Assembly (NCBI GenBank): GCA_050694015.1
Contig: JBOGWY010000040.1
Span: 1 to 10,593, forward strand
Direction of reading: 5' to 3'
DNA length: 10,593 nt
Origin: JBOGWY01 sp050694015
GTDB taxonomy: Bacteria > Actinomycetota > CADDZG01 > WHSQ01
Position 1 is the stretch's first letter; each line of letters starts with the position of its first letter. The notes beneath the pieces are model-generated. The model did not search any database. It was not told the origin of the DNA and saw only the letters and a program-made list of their open reading frames with translations. Shown here piece after piece: positions 1-6,936 of this stretch. The position numbers were made by a program, and so were the translations under genes.

Positions 1-1105
1 CGTGTAGCAAGGTCACCGTGAGGCGCGCTCCCGTGCATCCGATCGGATGCCCAAGAGCCACCGCGCCCCCGTTGACGTTGACCTTGTCCTCGGCCACGCC
101 GTTGCCGTCGAAGAGCATCCGCGTCGAGTGCACCGCGACGGCCGCGAACGCCTCGTTGATCTCGATGAGGTCGAGGTCGTTCGGCGACATCCCCGCCTTC
201 TTGAGCGCGGCCTGGATCGCGAGCGCCGGAACGGTGTGCAGATAGGGAGGCTCTTCCGCCGACATGCCGTGCGCCACGATCTCGGCCATCGGCGTGATGC
301 CGAGCTCCGCGGCGCGCTCCGCACTCATCACGACGACGGCAGCACCACCATTGCTGATCTGCGACGCGTTGCCCGCGGTGATCGTGCCTTCGGGCCCGAA
401 CGCCGGCTTCAGCTTCGCGAGCGTCTCTACGGTGGTTCCGGTACGTACGCCCTCATCGGTATCGAAGACAACGGGATCACCCTTGCGCTGGGGCAGCTCC
501 ATCGCGACGATCTCATCGGCGAAGCGCCCTTCCTCGATCGCCTTCTGCGCGCGCTCGTGCGAGCGAGCCGCCCACTTGTCCTGGTCCTCACGACCGATCT
601 TGAACTCGTCGTTCACCTCGTTGGACTGATCGCCCATGTGCTTGTGGTTGAACGCGTCCCACAGACCGTCGTAGATCATCGAATCGACCAGCGTCCCGTC
701 GCCCATCCGGTACCCGGTGCGCGCCTTCGGCAAGAGGTAGGGGGCCTGGTCCATCGACTCCATGCCCCCCGCGATGACGACCGACGCGTCGCCGGCGCGG
801 ATCATCTGGTCGGCGATCGCGATCGCGTTGAGACCCGAGAGGCAGACCTTGTTGATGGTGATCGCGGGGACGCTCGTCGGGATGCCGGCGGCGACCGCGG
901 CCTGCCGCGCGGTGATCTGACCCGCTCCGGCCTGGAGGACGTGACCCATGATCACGTACTCGACCTGATCGACGGAGATGCCGGCACGCTCGACGGCGGC
1001 CTTGATCGCCCGGGCGCCGAAGTCGACGGCGGGAAGATGAGAAGCGGCGCCGCCGAACTTGCTGATCGCCGTGCGGGCCGCGGACGCGATGACTGAGGTT
1101 GCCAT
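1..1105 (-). CDS. Acetyl-CoA acetyltransferase / 3-ketoacyl-CoA thiolase, 3' end cut off by window
   Basis: This is a thiolase, which in beta-oxidation cleaves 3-ketoacyl-CoA with CoA, or in reverse condenses two acetyl-CoA. The ATG at 1105-1103 opens 368 codons without a stop, up to the window edge. The nucleophilic cysteine is Cys88 in NKVCLSGLNA, NEAF lies at 317-320, and the catalytic histidine is His353 in GGAVALGHPIG. The family is about 390 residues long, so only some 25 C-terminal residues, with the second active-site cysteine, are missing. An AAAGGAG ribosome site (1112-1118 on the complement) sits 6 bases before the ATG and supports this start. The gene is divergent from the crotonase-family gene at 1150. 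Chain-length preference cannot be read from sequence; biosynthetic and degradative thiolases share these motifs. Confidence 0.95.
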   Translation of the reverse strand, partial: MATSVIASAARTAISKFGGAASHLPAVDFGARAIKAAVERAGISVDQVEYVIMGHVLQAGAGQITARQAAVAAGIPTSVPAITINKVCLSGLNAIAIADQMIRAGDASVVIAGGMESMDQAPYLLPKARTGYRMGDGTLVDSMIYDGLWDAFNHKHMGDQSNEVNDEFKIGREDQDKWAARSHERAQKAIEEGRFADEIVAMELPQRKGDPVVFDTDEGVRTGTTVETLAKLKPAFGPEGTITAGNASQISNGGAAVVVMSAERAAELGITPMAEIVAHGMSAEEPPYLHTVPALAIQAALKKAGMSPNDLDLIEINEAFAAVAVHSTRMLFDGNGVAEDKVNVNGGAVALGHPIGCTGARLTVTLLH

Positions 1106-1149
1106 CTGGGGCTCCTTTCAGTGATGAACCTTCATTTTAGGGTGGGCGG
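1106..1149. promoter_or_regulatory. Compact divergent promoter region with palindrome
   Basis: These 44 bases separate the thiolase start from the crotonase start. On the minus strand, TAAAAT (complement of 1134-1139) is a good -10 candidate about 30 bases before the thiolase ATG. On the plus strand, TAGGGT (1138-1143) fits a TANNNT -10 six bases before the GTG at 1150, as in leaderless actinobacterial genes. The two candidate boxes share bases 1138-1139. ATGAACCTTCAT (1124-1135), a palindrome with 5-bp arms around CC, lies over the thiolase -10 and expected start point, where a repressor would act. Bases are seen directly; promoter and operator roles are inferred. I saw no convincing -35 for either direction. 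Confidence 0.5.
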
Positions 1150-1926
1150 GTGACTGTGCGTGTCGAGCAGGTGAGGCAGATAACGGTAGTCACCATCGAC
1201 CGCCCGGAGGTCCGCAACGCGGTGGACGGACCTACCGCCGCGGCGCTGGCCGACGCCTTCAGAGCCTTCGACGCCGACACGGAGTCGCACGTCGCGATCC
1301 TGACCGGGGCCGGAGGCCATTTCTGTGCGGGGGCAGACCTGAAGGCGATGTCGGAGGAGCCCGAGCGTGCCAACCGCGTGCAAGCGGACGGCGACGGGCC
1401 GATGGGGCCCACCCGCATGACCTTGTCGAAACCGGTCTTGGCGGCGATCGAGGGTTACGCGGTCGCCGGAGGGCTCGAGCTCGCTCTGTGGTGCGATCTA
1501 CGCATCGCCGCCCGCGACGCGCATCTCGGCTTCTTCGATCGTCGCTGGGGCGTTCCTTTGATCGACGGCGGGACGATCCGGCTCCCTCGACTCATCGGAC
1601 ACAGCCGCGCGATGGATCTGCTGCTGACGGGCCGCGCCGTCGATGCCAACGAAGCGCACGAGATGGGGCTCGTGAATCGCGTCGAGCCTCCGGGAACGGT
1701 CCTCGAGGCGACCCTGGAACTCGCTGAGGGCATCGCGCGTTTCCCACAAGCCTGCATGCGCTCGGACCGCAGGAGCGCGCTGCAACAGTGGGGTCTGCCG
1801 ACGCGCGAGGCGTTCGAGAACGAGTTCGCGCTGGGTATCGAGAGCGTGACGTCGGGAGAAGCCGCCGGCGGTGCGGCGCGCTTCGCGGCGGGCAAAGGCC
1901 GCCACGGAAACTTCGAAGAGATCTAG
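1150..1926 (+). CDS. Crotonase-family protein (enoyl-CoA hydratase/isomerase-like)
   Basis: At 258 residues this has the usual length for single-domain crotonases, which hydrate or isomerise enoyl-CoA esters in the cytoplasm. The CoA/oxyanion-hole signature is seen at HFCAGADLKAM (57-67) and YAVAGGLELALWCD (103-116). Glu110 matches the first catalytic glutamate of classical hydratases. The second glutamate (normally in a PE motif) aligns with Asp130 in FFDRRWGVPLIDGGT. From memory, this RRWGVPLIDGGT block marks a common actinobacterial subgroup usually annotated simply as enoyl-CoA hydratase, so true hydratase activity is uncertain; isomerase or another crotonase reaction is possible. The GTG start follows a TANNNT box by six bases and no good ribosome site is seen, suggesting a leaderless message. 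The gene ends 10 bases before a strong terminator. Confidence 0.9.
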   Translation: MTVRVEQVRQITVVTIDRPEVRNAVDGPTAAALADAFRAFDADTESHVAILTGAGGHFCAGADLKAMSEEPERANRVQADGDGPMGPTRMTLSKPVLAAIEGYAVAGGLELALWCDLRIAARDAHLGFFDRRWGVPLIDGGTIRLPRLIGHSRAMDLLLTGRAVDANEAHEMGLVNRVEPPGTVLEATLELAEGIARFPQACMRSDRRSALQQWGLPTREAFENEFALGIESVTSGEAAGGAARFAAGKGRHGNFEEI

Positions 1927-1935
1927 AAGAGGCGC

Positions 1936-1980
1936 AAAGAGAAAGGCCCCCGCCTTGCGGCGAGGGCCCTTCCTCTCTTT
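1936..1980. terminator. Bidirectional hairpin terminator between convergent genes
   Basis: A long inverted repeat has a GC-rich core (GGCCCCCGCC at 1945-1954 pairing with 1959-1968, one mismatch) and a TTGC loop (1955-1958). The stem extends through an A/T-rich outer part (AAAGAG at 1936-1941 pairing with CTCTTT at 1975-1980, with a small bulge). It lies 10 bases after the crotonase stop and 10 bases before the stop of the convergent surface-protein gene. T-rich outer arms on both sides suit intrinsic termination in both directions. Confidence 0.85.
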
Positions 1981-1989
1981 CGTCGTCGA

Positions 1990-2853
1990 CTATTTGGTGG
2001 AACGGGTGCGCATCAGCGCGAAGCCCGCACCGAGCAGCCCCAGGGCGACGATCAGGAAGATCGTCACGCTGCCGCCGGTGAACGGAAGGACCGCACCGGC
2101 CGCACGGGTCGCCGGGGCACTCGTGGTGGTCCCGAGAACCTCAGGCTGCCCGCGGGTGATGATCTCGCCGAGCACCTCGGTCTCCGGCTTCTCGCACTTG
2201 ACGTTGCTGTCCACCATCTCCTCATCGGGGCACGTGTGGTCGATGTTCGGCTGCACCGCCGGCTGACACGCTTCCTCCGAACCCATGATCTCGGGGCACG
2301 TGGGAGGCGGCGGAGGAGTAACGACGGTCGGCTGAACCTCGTCTTCCTTCTCAGGCTTGCCGCACCAACCCTCGTTGTCGTCCTCGAAGTCGTCGTCGTT
2401 GCCACAACCGTTGTTGCCGTCCTGGTCGTTCATGTCGACGCCACCGGAGCCGCCGGGCTTGTCGGGGCCGCCGTTGCTACGGTCCGGGCCACGGCCGTCA
2501 TCGTCCGGATCGGACTCGGAGTTGCCTTGGTTGCCGCCGTCGTTCTCGACCGAACGGTCCTTACCCGACGGGTGCGCGTTGTCGCCGTCGTCCTCTACGT
2601 TGTTCGGAGTCTGGGTGTTGTTCTCGTCGGCCGACGCGGCGTCGTTGTCCTCGGTCGTCTGACCTTCGGTGTTATCCGCGTCGCCGTCGTTGTCGCGTTC
2701 CGAGTTCCCGGACCCGTCCTGCTGCGCCGCGGTGCCCTGCTCGTGGTCGTCCTTGTGGTGCGCAAGCGCGGGCGTCGCGGCAACCAGAACCAGCGCGAGG
2801 AGAGCCGCGAACAACGTGAGAACCGCCGTCGCGATCGAGAATCGCTTCGTCAT
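1990..2853 (-). CDS. Secreted Asp/Asn-rich surface protein with LPXTG-type sorting signal
   Basis: This 287-residue protein has a signal peptide (about 1-31: basic start, long hydrophobic core, ALA before HHKDD). A very acidic, low-complexity Asp/Asn/Gly-rich stretch (33-170) follows. Six cysteines lie at 150, 164, 186, 196, 208 and 220; the last four form two similar Cys-Pro-acidic-Cys units separated by a Pro-rich hinge. The C-terminal signal is LPFTG (256-260), a hydrophobic segment (262-282) and a basic tail (RTRSTK), the classical layout for sortase anchoring to the cell wall. No enzyme domain is recognised and the function is unknown; the Asp-rich part could bind cations, but that is speculation. 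The ATG at 2853 has a weak purine-rich stretch (TAGGGA) upstream. No sortase gene is in the window. Confidence 0.85.
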   Translation of the reverse strand: MTKRFSIATAVLTLFAALLALVLVAATPALAHHKDDHEQGTAAQQDGSGNSERDNDGDADNTEGQTTEDNDAASADENNTQTPNNVEDDGDNAHPSGKDRSVENDGGNQGNSESDPDDDGRGPDRSNGGPDKPGGSGGVDMNDQDGNNGCGNDDDFEDDNEGWCGKPEKEDEVQPTVVTPPPPPTCPEIMGSEEACQPAVQPNIDHTCPDEEMVDSNVKCEKPETEVLGEIITRGQPEVLGTTTSAPATRAAGAVLPFTGGSVTIFLIVALGLLGAGFALMRTRSTK

Positions 2854-2889
2854 GTCTCGTCCCTACCTTTCGTCCGTTCCAAGCCTTTA

Positions 2890-2904
2890 GTGACGGTTTG
2901 TCAC
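2890..2904. promoter_or_regulatory. Inverted repeat at the predicted start point, possible operator
   Basis: GTGAC-GGTTT-GTCAC is a perfect 5-bp inverted repeat with a 5-bp spacer. It lies just downstream of the -10 box predicted for the LPXTG surface-protein gene, in the first bases of its leader. That position suits a repressor site or a small RNA stem-loop. No regulator is named because the motif is too short to assign. Confidence 0.35.
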
Positions 2905-2915
2905 CATCTGACTGC

Positions 2916-2944
2916 ATCTTGTTACCCTCACTGTTCGCTGTCAA
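2916..2944 (-). promoter_or_regulatory. Predicted promoter of the LPXTG surface-protein gene
   Basis: Reading the minus strand, a perfect TTGACA -35 box (complement of 2939-2944) is followed after exactly 17 bases by CAAGAT (complement of 2916-2921), an imperfect -10 box. Transcription would start near 2909, giving a leader of about 55 bases before the ATG at 2853. The -35 match and spacing are seen directly; activity is inferred. Confidence 0.55.
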
Positions 2945-2963
2945 ACCACTACTTCCTGCTGTT

Positions 2964-3039
2964 GGCGAAGAAATTTTCCGCGTTTTTTCGCCGGGGCCGG
3001 GCCCGGCCTTGGGGCGGGGCGGGGGCGGAGTCGGGCGGG
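2964..3039. other. Stem-loop, GC palindrome and G-quadruplex motif between divergent genes
   Basis: Three structures lie in a row upstream of the epimerase gene. GGCGAAGAAA (2964-2973) can pair with TTTTTTCGCC (2983-2992) across a 9-base loop, with one G-T pair. GGCCGGGCCCGGCC (2995-3008) is a perfect 14-bp palindrome. G-runs at 3011-3014, 3016-3019, 3021-3025 and 3033-3035 on the plus strand satisfy the simple G3+N1-7 quadruplex rule. No T-run follows the hairpin, so it is not a typical terminator. All roles are inferred. Confidence 0.45.
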
Positions 3040-3042
3040 CCG

Positions 3043-3056
3043 TAGGATTCGGCCCC
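3043..3056 (+). promoter_or_regulatory. Leaderless-type -10 element before methylmalonyl-CoA epimerase
   Basis: TAGGAT (3043-3048) fits the actinobacterial TANNNT -10 pattern and ends 8 bases before the ATG at 3057, so transcription should begin at or very near the start codon. There is no purine-rich ribosome site in the 8 bases between. The G-rich run upstream leaves no -35 match. Confidence 0.5.
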
Positions 3057-3464
3057 ATGCCGGGCAAGATCGAGCACGTCGCCATCGCCGTGGCCGACCT
3101 GGACGCCGCCCTCGCCCATTTCCGGGACGTCTGGGGCATCGAGGCCGAGCACCGGGAGCGGGTCGAGGACCAGGGGGTCGAGGAAGCGATGCTCCCGCTC
3201 GGCGAGTCCTACCTGCAACTCCTCGGCGCCACCGGGCCCGACACCACGGTCGGGAAGTTCCTCGAGCGCCGGGGCGAGGGGCTCCACCACATCGCCTACG
3301 AGGTCGACGACCTCGAAGGGACCCTGACGGACCTCAAGGCGAAGGGGGTCCCGCTGATCGACGAGGCTCCCCGCAGGGGGGGTCGGGGTCACATGGTGGC
3401 CTTCGTCCACCCGAAGGGGAACCACGGACTGCTGGTCGAGTTGATCCAGCGCCCCGATCACTAG
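3057..3464 (+). CDS. mce: Methylmalonyl-CoA epimerase (VOC/glyoxalase fold)
   Basis: The enzyme interconverts (S)- and (R)-methylmalonyl-CoA, the step between propionyl-CoA carboxylase and methylmalonyl-CoA mutase. The 135 residues match the family length of one paired betaalphabetabetabeta unit. Metal ligands by alignment with the Propionibacterium enzyme are His7, Gln54, His78 (in GEGLHHIAYEV) and Glu128 (in GLLVELIQ); a catalytic acid/base is expected at Glu43 (GVEEAM). The open frame extends upstream to 2898, but that extension is Gly/Arg-rich and unlike the family, and the VOC fold begins exactly at this ATG, which also follows a TAGGAT box. Alanine codons are mostly GCC (10 of 13), unlike the next gene. 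The stop abuts the GTG of the transporter, so the two are probably co-transcribed. Confidence 0.93.
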   Translation: MPGKIEHVAIAVADLDAALAHFRDVWGIEAEHRERVEDQGVEEAMLPLGESYLQLLGATGPDTTVGKFLERRGEGLHHIAYEVDDLEGTLTDLKAKGVPLIDEAPRRGGRGHMVAFVHPKGNHGLLVELIQRPDH

Positions 3465-4733
3465 GTGTCGGACACCGCTGCGCCACCTTCTCCCGCGCTG
3501 ACTTCCGGCCCTTCGGTATGGCGCCGCCGGGAGTTCGTCCGTCTACTCGCGATCTCGATCACCGTCGCGCTGGGGTTCGGGATGATCGTCCCGGTCTTCC
3601 CGTTGTTCGCACGATCCTTCGGCGTCGGGCTGGCCGCCATCGGCCTGGTGCAACTGGTCTTCGGATTGACGCGGTTCTCGTTCGGTCTCGTCGGGGGCCT
3701 CGTGGTCGATCGCTTCGGCGAACGCGCCTGCACGATGACCGGTCTGCTGGTCGTCGCGATCTCTTCCTATGCGGTGGGATTCGCGCAGAACTTCCCGCAA
3801 CTCGTTCTCGCACGAGGCTTCGGCGGCGCAGGCTCCGCTCTGTTCATCGCGGGACTTATGAATCGCATCTTGAGGATCATCGAGCCGGCGTCGATGGGCC
3901 GGGCCACCGGTGCGTTCCGTTCGTCGTTCCTCGTGGGCATCGGGGCCGGGCCACTCCTGGGCGGCATCGTGTCGAAGTACTTCGGACTGCGTGCGCCGTT
4001 CCACTTCTACGCGACAGGTCTTCTCGTCGCCACCGCGATCGCGTACATCGTGATGGCGGGCGAAGCGCGCGATGTCGAAGCGGAGCGAAAGAGACCGATC
4101 GAGGCGCTGCGCGCGGCTCGCCCTCTGTTCCGCGACAAGCGATACGTGATCGCGCTACTCGCAACGATCGTCGGATGGTGGACCATCTCGGGTCCCGCAC
4201 AGGTGGTCGGAGTCGTCTACGCCGACGAGCAACTCGGCCTCTCGAACGACCAGATCGGTCTCGCGCTCACGATGCTCGCGGTCGGCGAGATCCTGATCCT
4301 CTTCATCGCCGGGAAGGCGGCCGATCACTTCGGACGCCGCGCCGTCCTCGCGCCCTCCCTGGCGATCGTCGGCGCGGCGACGCTGCTGTTCGGTTGGATC
4401 CAGGAGATCCCGGTCGCGTTCTTCCCACTCCTGATGCTGGTGGGGGCCGGGGTTGCCGCCGGCGGAACCGCGTCGGGCGGTCTGCTCGCCGACTCGATCC
4501 CCAAAGGCGGTTCGGGCACGGCCGTCGGTGTGAACCAGATGGCCGGCGATCTCGGCTATCTCTTATCGCCGACCTCGATCGGATATCTGGCCGAGACGTT
4601 CTCGTACCGGATCGCGTACCTGGCCGGAGCGATCCCCGCGCTGGTGGTGTTCTTCGCGTCGTTGACCCTTCCGCGCGGCGGCGGGATCCGGGAGGAACAA
4701 CCGCAGCCCGAGCCCCACGAACCCGTCGGGTGA
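3465..4733 (+). CDS. Major facilitator superfamily transporter, substrate unknown
   Basis: This 422-residue membrane protein has about 12 hydrophobic segments in two halves. The MFS loop 2-3 signature is seen as GGLVVDRFGERA (77-88), and its second-half echo as GKAADHFGRRAV (283-294). A basic central loop (about 202-227) links the halves. N- and C-terminal tails are hydrophilic and lie on the cytoplasmic side in this family. The layout suggests a drug/metabolite efflux-type carrier, but nothing shows the substrate. The GTG start directly follows the epimerase stop codon with no intervening base and no clear ribosome site, so translation is probably coupled; the first membrane segment starts near residue 25, consistent with this start. 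Export of an organic acid linked to propionate metabolism is possible but only suggested by position. Confidence 0.9.
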   Translation: MSDTAAPPSPALTSGPSVWRRREFVRLLAISITVALGFGMIVPVFPLFARSFGVGLAAIGLVQLVFGLTRFSFGLVGGLVVDRFGERACTMTGLLVVAISSYAVGFAQNFPQLVLARGFGGAGSALFIAGLMNRILRIIEPASMGRATGAFRSSFLVGIGAGPLLGGIVSKYFGLRAPFHFYATGLLVATAIAYIVMAGEARDVEAERKRPIEALRAARPLFRDKRYVIALLATIVGWWTISGPAQVVGVVYADEQLGLSNDQIGLALTMLAVGEILILFIAGKAADHFGRRAVLAPSLAIVGAATLLFGWIQEIPVAFFPLLMLVGAGVAAGGTASGGLLADSIPKGGSGTAVGVNQMAGDLGYLLSPTSIGYLAETFSYRIAYLAGAIPALVVFFASLTLPRGGGIREEQPQPEPHEPVG

Positions 4734-4762
4734 ACATCCGCCGGTGCCCACAGGGCGTGCGG

Positions 4763-4775
4763 TAGCGTCGGCGTC
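4763..4775 (+). promoter_or_regulatory. Leaderless-type -10 element before purM
   Basis: TAGCGT (4763-4768) fits TANNNT and is followed by 7 bases and then the GTG start at 4776. No ribosome site is visible in the 42-base gap after the transporter gene. This suggests that purM has its own leaderless promoter in addition to any read-through. Confidence 0.5.
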
Positions 4776-5862
<1,087 letters not shown>

Positions 5863-5873
<11 letters not shown>

Positions 5874-6807
5874 TCGGTAGCGGCGGGCCCCCGGTGTCGC
5901 CCTCTTCCTTGTCCTTCGAAGTATCGCCACCCTCTTCGTCGCCGTCGCTCGGCGACTCGCTCGGCGATGGCGATGGCGATGGCTCGGTCCCGGGCTGCTC
6001 CTGCTGTTCGCTTTCCTTGGCCTCGGCAGCAGCTCTCGCGGCACGCCGCCTCTTGCGCTCGATCCTCTGCGCCGCGACGACGTCTTCGACCTCGGCGGCG
6101 GCGGCCTCGACCTCGGTCTGAGCCACCGTGATCGCTTCGGCTATGCGATCTGCGAGAGGCTGCGGAAGGCTGTTCAGCAGCTCCTCGAGACCCGCCTCGT
6201 CGAGTTGGCCGCCACCCGTGAGTTCCTTGAGCCTGGCGAGCTCGGCCTTGGTGAGCATGACCTTCACGTCACCGATCCGCAGCCCGCGCAGCTTCTTGCG
6301 ATTGATGTGTCCCGATGCGGCCGCCGGGGCGTCCGTCGTCGCGAGCCGCACCGCGTCGCTTTGGACCAGTTCGCGACTCTGGTCGGCGCGGTCGCGGAGG
6401 AAGTTGGCGATGGCCATCCCGGCCGCGGAGAAGGTCAGAAGGGCGGTACCGATGGTCGCCACTGCGAGCATGCGGGCGAGCCGTAGGCGGGTCACGCGCT
6501 CGCGGCGCATCGTCTGTGCGACCTTGACCTCGTTGATGTTCTCGATCAGCGCCGCCTCTTCCGTCCGCACCTGGTCGTGGACCTCTTCGAGGAGACGGTT
6601 CGCGGCCTGCACCTCACCGGCGCGCATCAGGGTCGCGGAGAACGACAGCTTGTCGTCGACGACCTCTTTGGATTTCTGTGAGAACCGGCGCGCCGAAGCC
6701 GCCAGCTGGTAGCTGGCCTCCTCCTCCGCGGCGGTGTCCTGCTCGAAGAGCTCGGACACACCTCGGCGGAGGTCCCGGAGGTCCTTAACGACTCGCTTGA
6801 TTCCCAT
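5863..6807 (-). CDS. Membrane-anchored coiled-coil protein of unknown function
   Basis: I do not recognise this 314-residue protein. Its N-terminal half (1-110) is highly charged, helical and likely coiled coil. One hydrophobic segment (about 112-137) is flanked by RLRLAR and RDR. After it come a helical, alanine-rich and charged region (about 183-265) with a basic cluster (RIERKRRRAARAA, 248-260) and a disordered Pro/Ser/Glu/Asp tail (272-314). With no signal peptide and arginines before the membrane segment, an N-in topology is likely. Leu-rich residues 183-220 (LTKAELARLKEL, EELLNSLPQPLADRI) may form a small helical domain. It overlaps purM tail to tail by 11 bases with no terminator between, and is divergent from the carboxylase gene. 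The start ATG at 6807 lacks its own ribosome site; a mini-ORF lies just upstream. Confidence 0.8.
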
Positions 6808-6809
6808 AT

Positions 6810-6827
6810 CTAGCGGGTTCGACCCAT
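6810..6827 (-). CDS. Possible 5-codon leader mini-ORF before the coiled-coil gene
   Basis: The ATG at 6827-6825 encodes MGRTR and stops with TAG at 6812-6810, two bases before the start codon of the coiled-coil protein at 6807. A good ribosome site, GGGGAGG (complement of 6834-6840), lies 6 bases before this mini-ORF, whereas the main start has none at the normal distance. Ribosomes could therefore load on the mini-ORF and restart at 6807. It may also be chance. Confidence 0.35.
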   Translation of the reverse strand: MGRTR

Positions 6828-6850
6828 AGGTTGCCTCCCCTGCCCGTATC

Positions 6851-6866
6851 CGGACAATTTAGTCCG
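6851..6866. promoter_or_regulatory. Inverted repeat in divergent region, possible operator
   Basis: CGGAC-AATTTA-GTCCG is a perfect 5-bp inverted repeat around an A/T-only centre, in the 129-bp gap between the coiled-coil gene and the carboxylase gene. Its centre, read on the minus strand, is TAAATT, which fits a TANNNT -10 for the coiled-coil gene. The site could be an operator over that promoter. On the plus strand TTTT follows, but the stem is short for a terminator. Confidence 0.35.
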
Positions 6867-6923
6867 TTTTGCCCGTTCCGCGGGAGGGGGGACCGGCCGG
6901 GGTGGTCGGGAGACGGTCACGAC

Positions 6924-6936
6924 TAGACTCGCCGGC
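6924..6936 (+). promoter_or_regulatory. Leaderless-type -10 element before the acyl-CoA carboxylase gene
   Basis: TAGACT (6924-6929) fits TANNNT and is followed by 7 bases and the ATG at 6937, with no ribosome site between. No -35 match is evident in the G-rich stretch upstream. Confidence 0.5.

Noticed and set aside
47..1096. Long plus-strand open frame (349 codons)
   Set aside because: It lies opposite the thiolase gene, is rich in Arg/Asp/Val typical of antisense GC-rich frames, and has no family motif.
2964..2992. Hairpin as an intrinsic terminator
   Set aside because: No T-run follows on either strand and no gene ends beside it; it lies between divergent starts.
2236..3045. Plus-strand open frame of 269 codons, Val/Arg-rich
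   Set aside because: It is antisense to the Asp/Asn-rich repeats of the surface protein; GAC/AAC runs read backwards as valine codons. No plausible domain.
2898..3056. N-terminal extension of methylmalonyl-CoA epimerase to an ATG at 2898
   Set aside because: The added 53 residues are Gly/Arg/Pro-rich and run through the palindrome and G-runs; the fold starts at 3057, which has a -10 box nearby.
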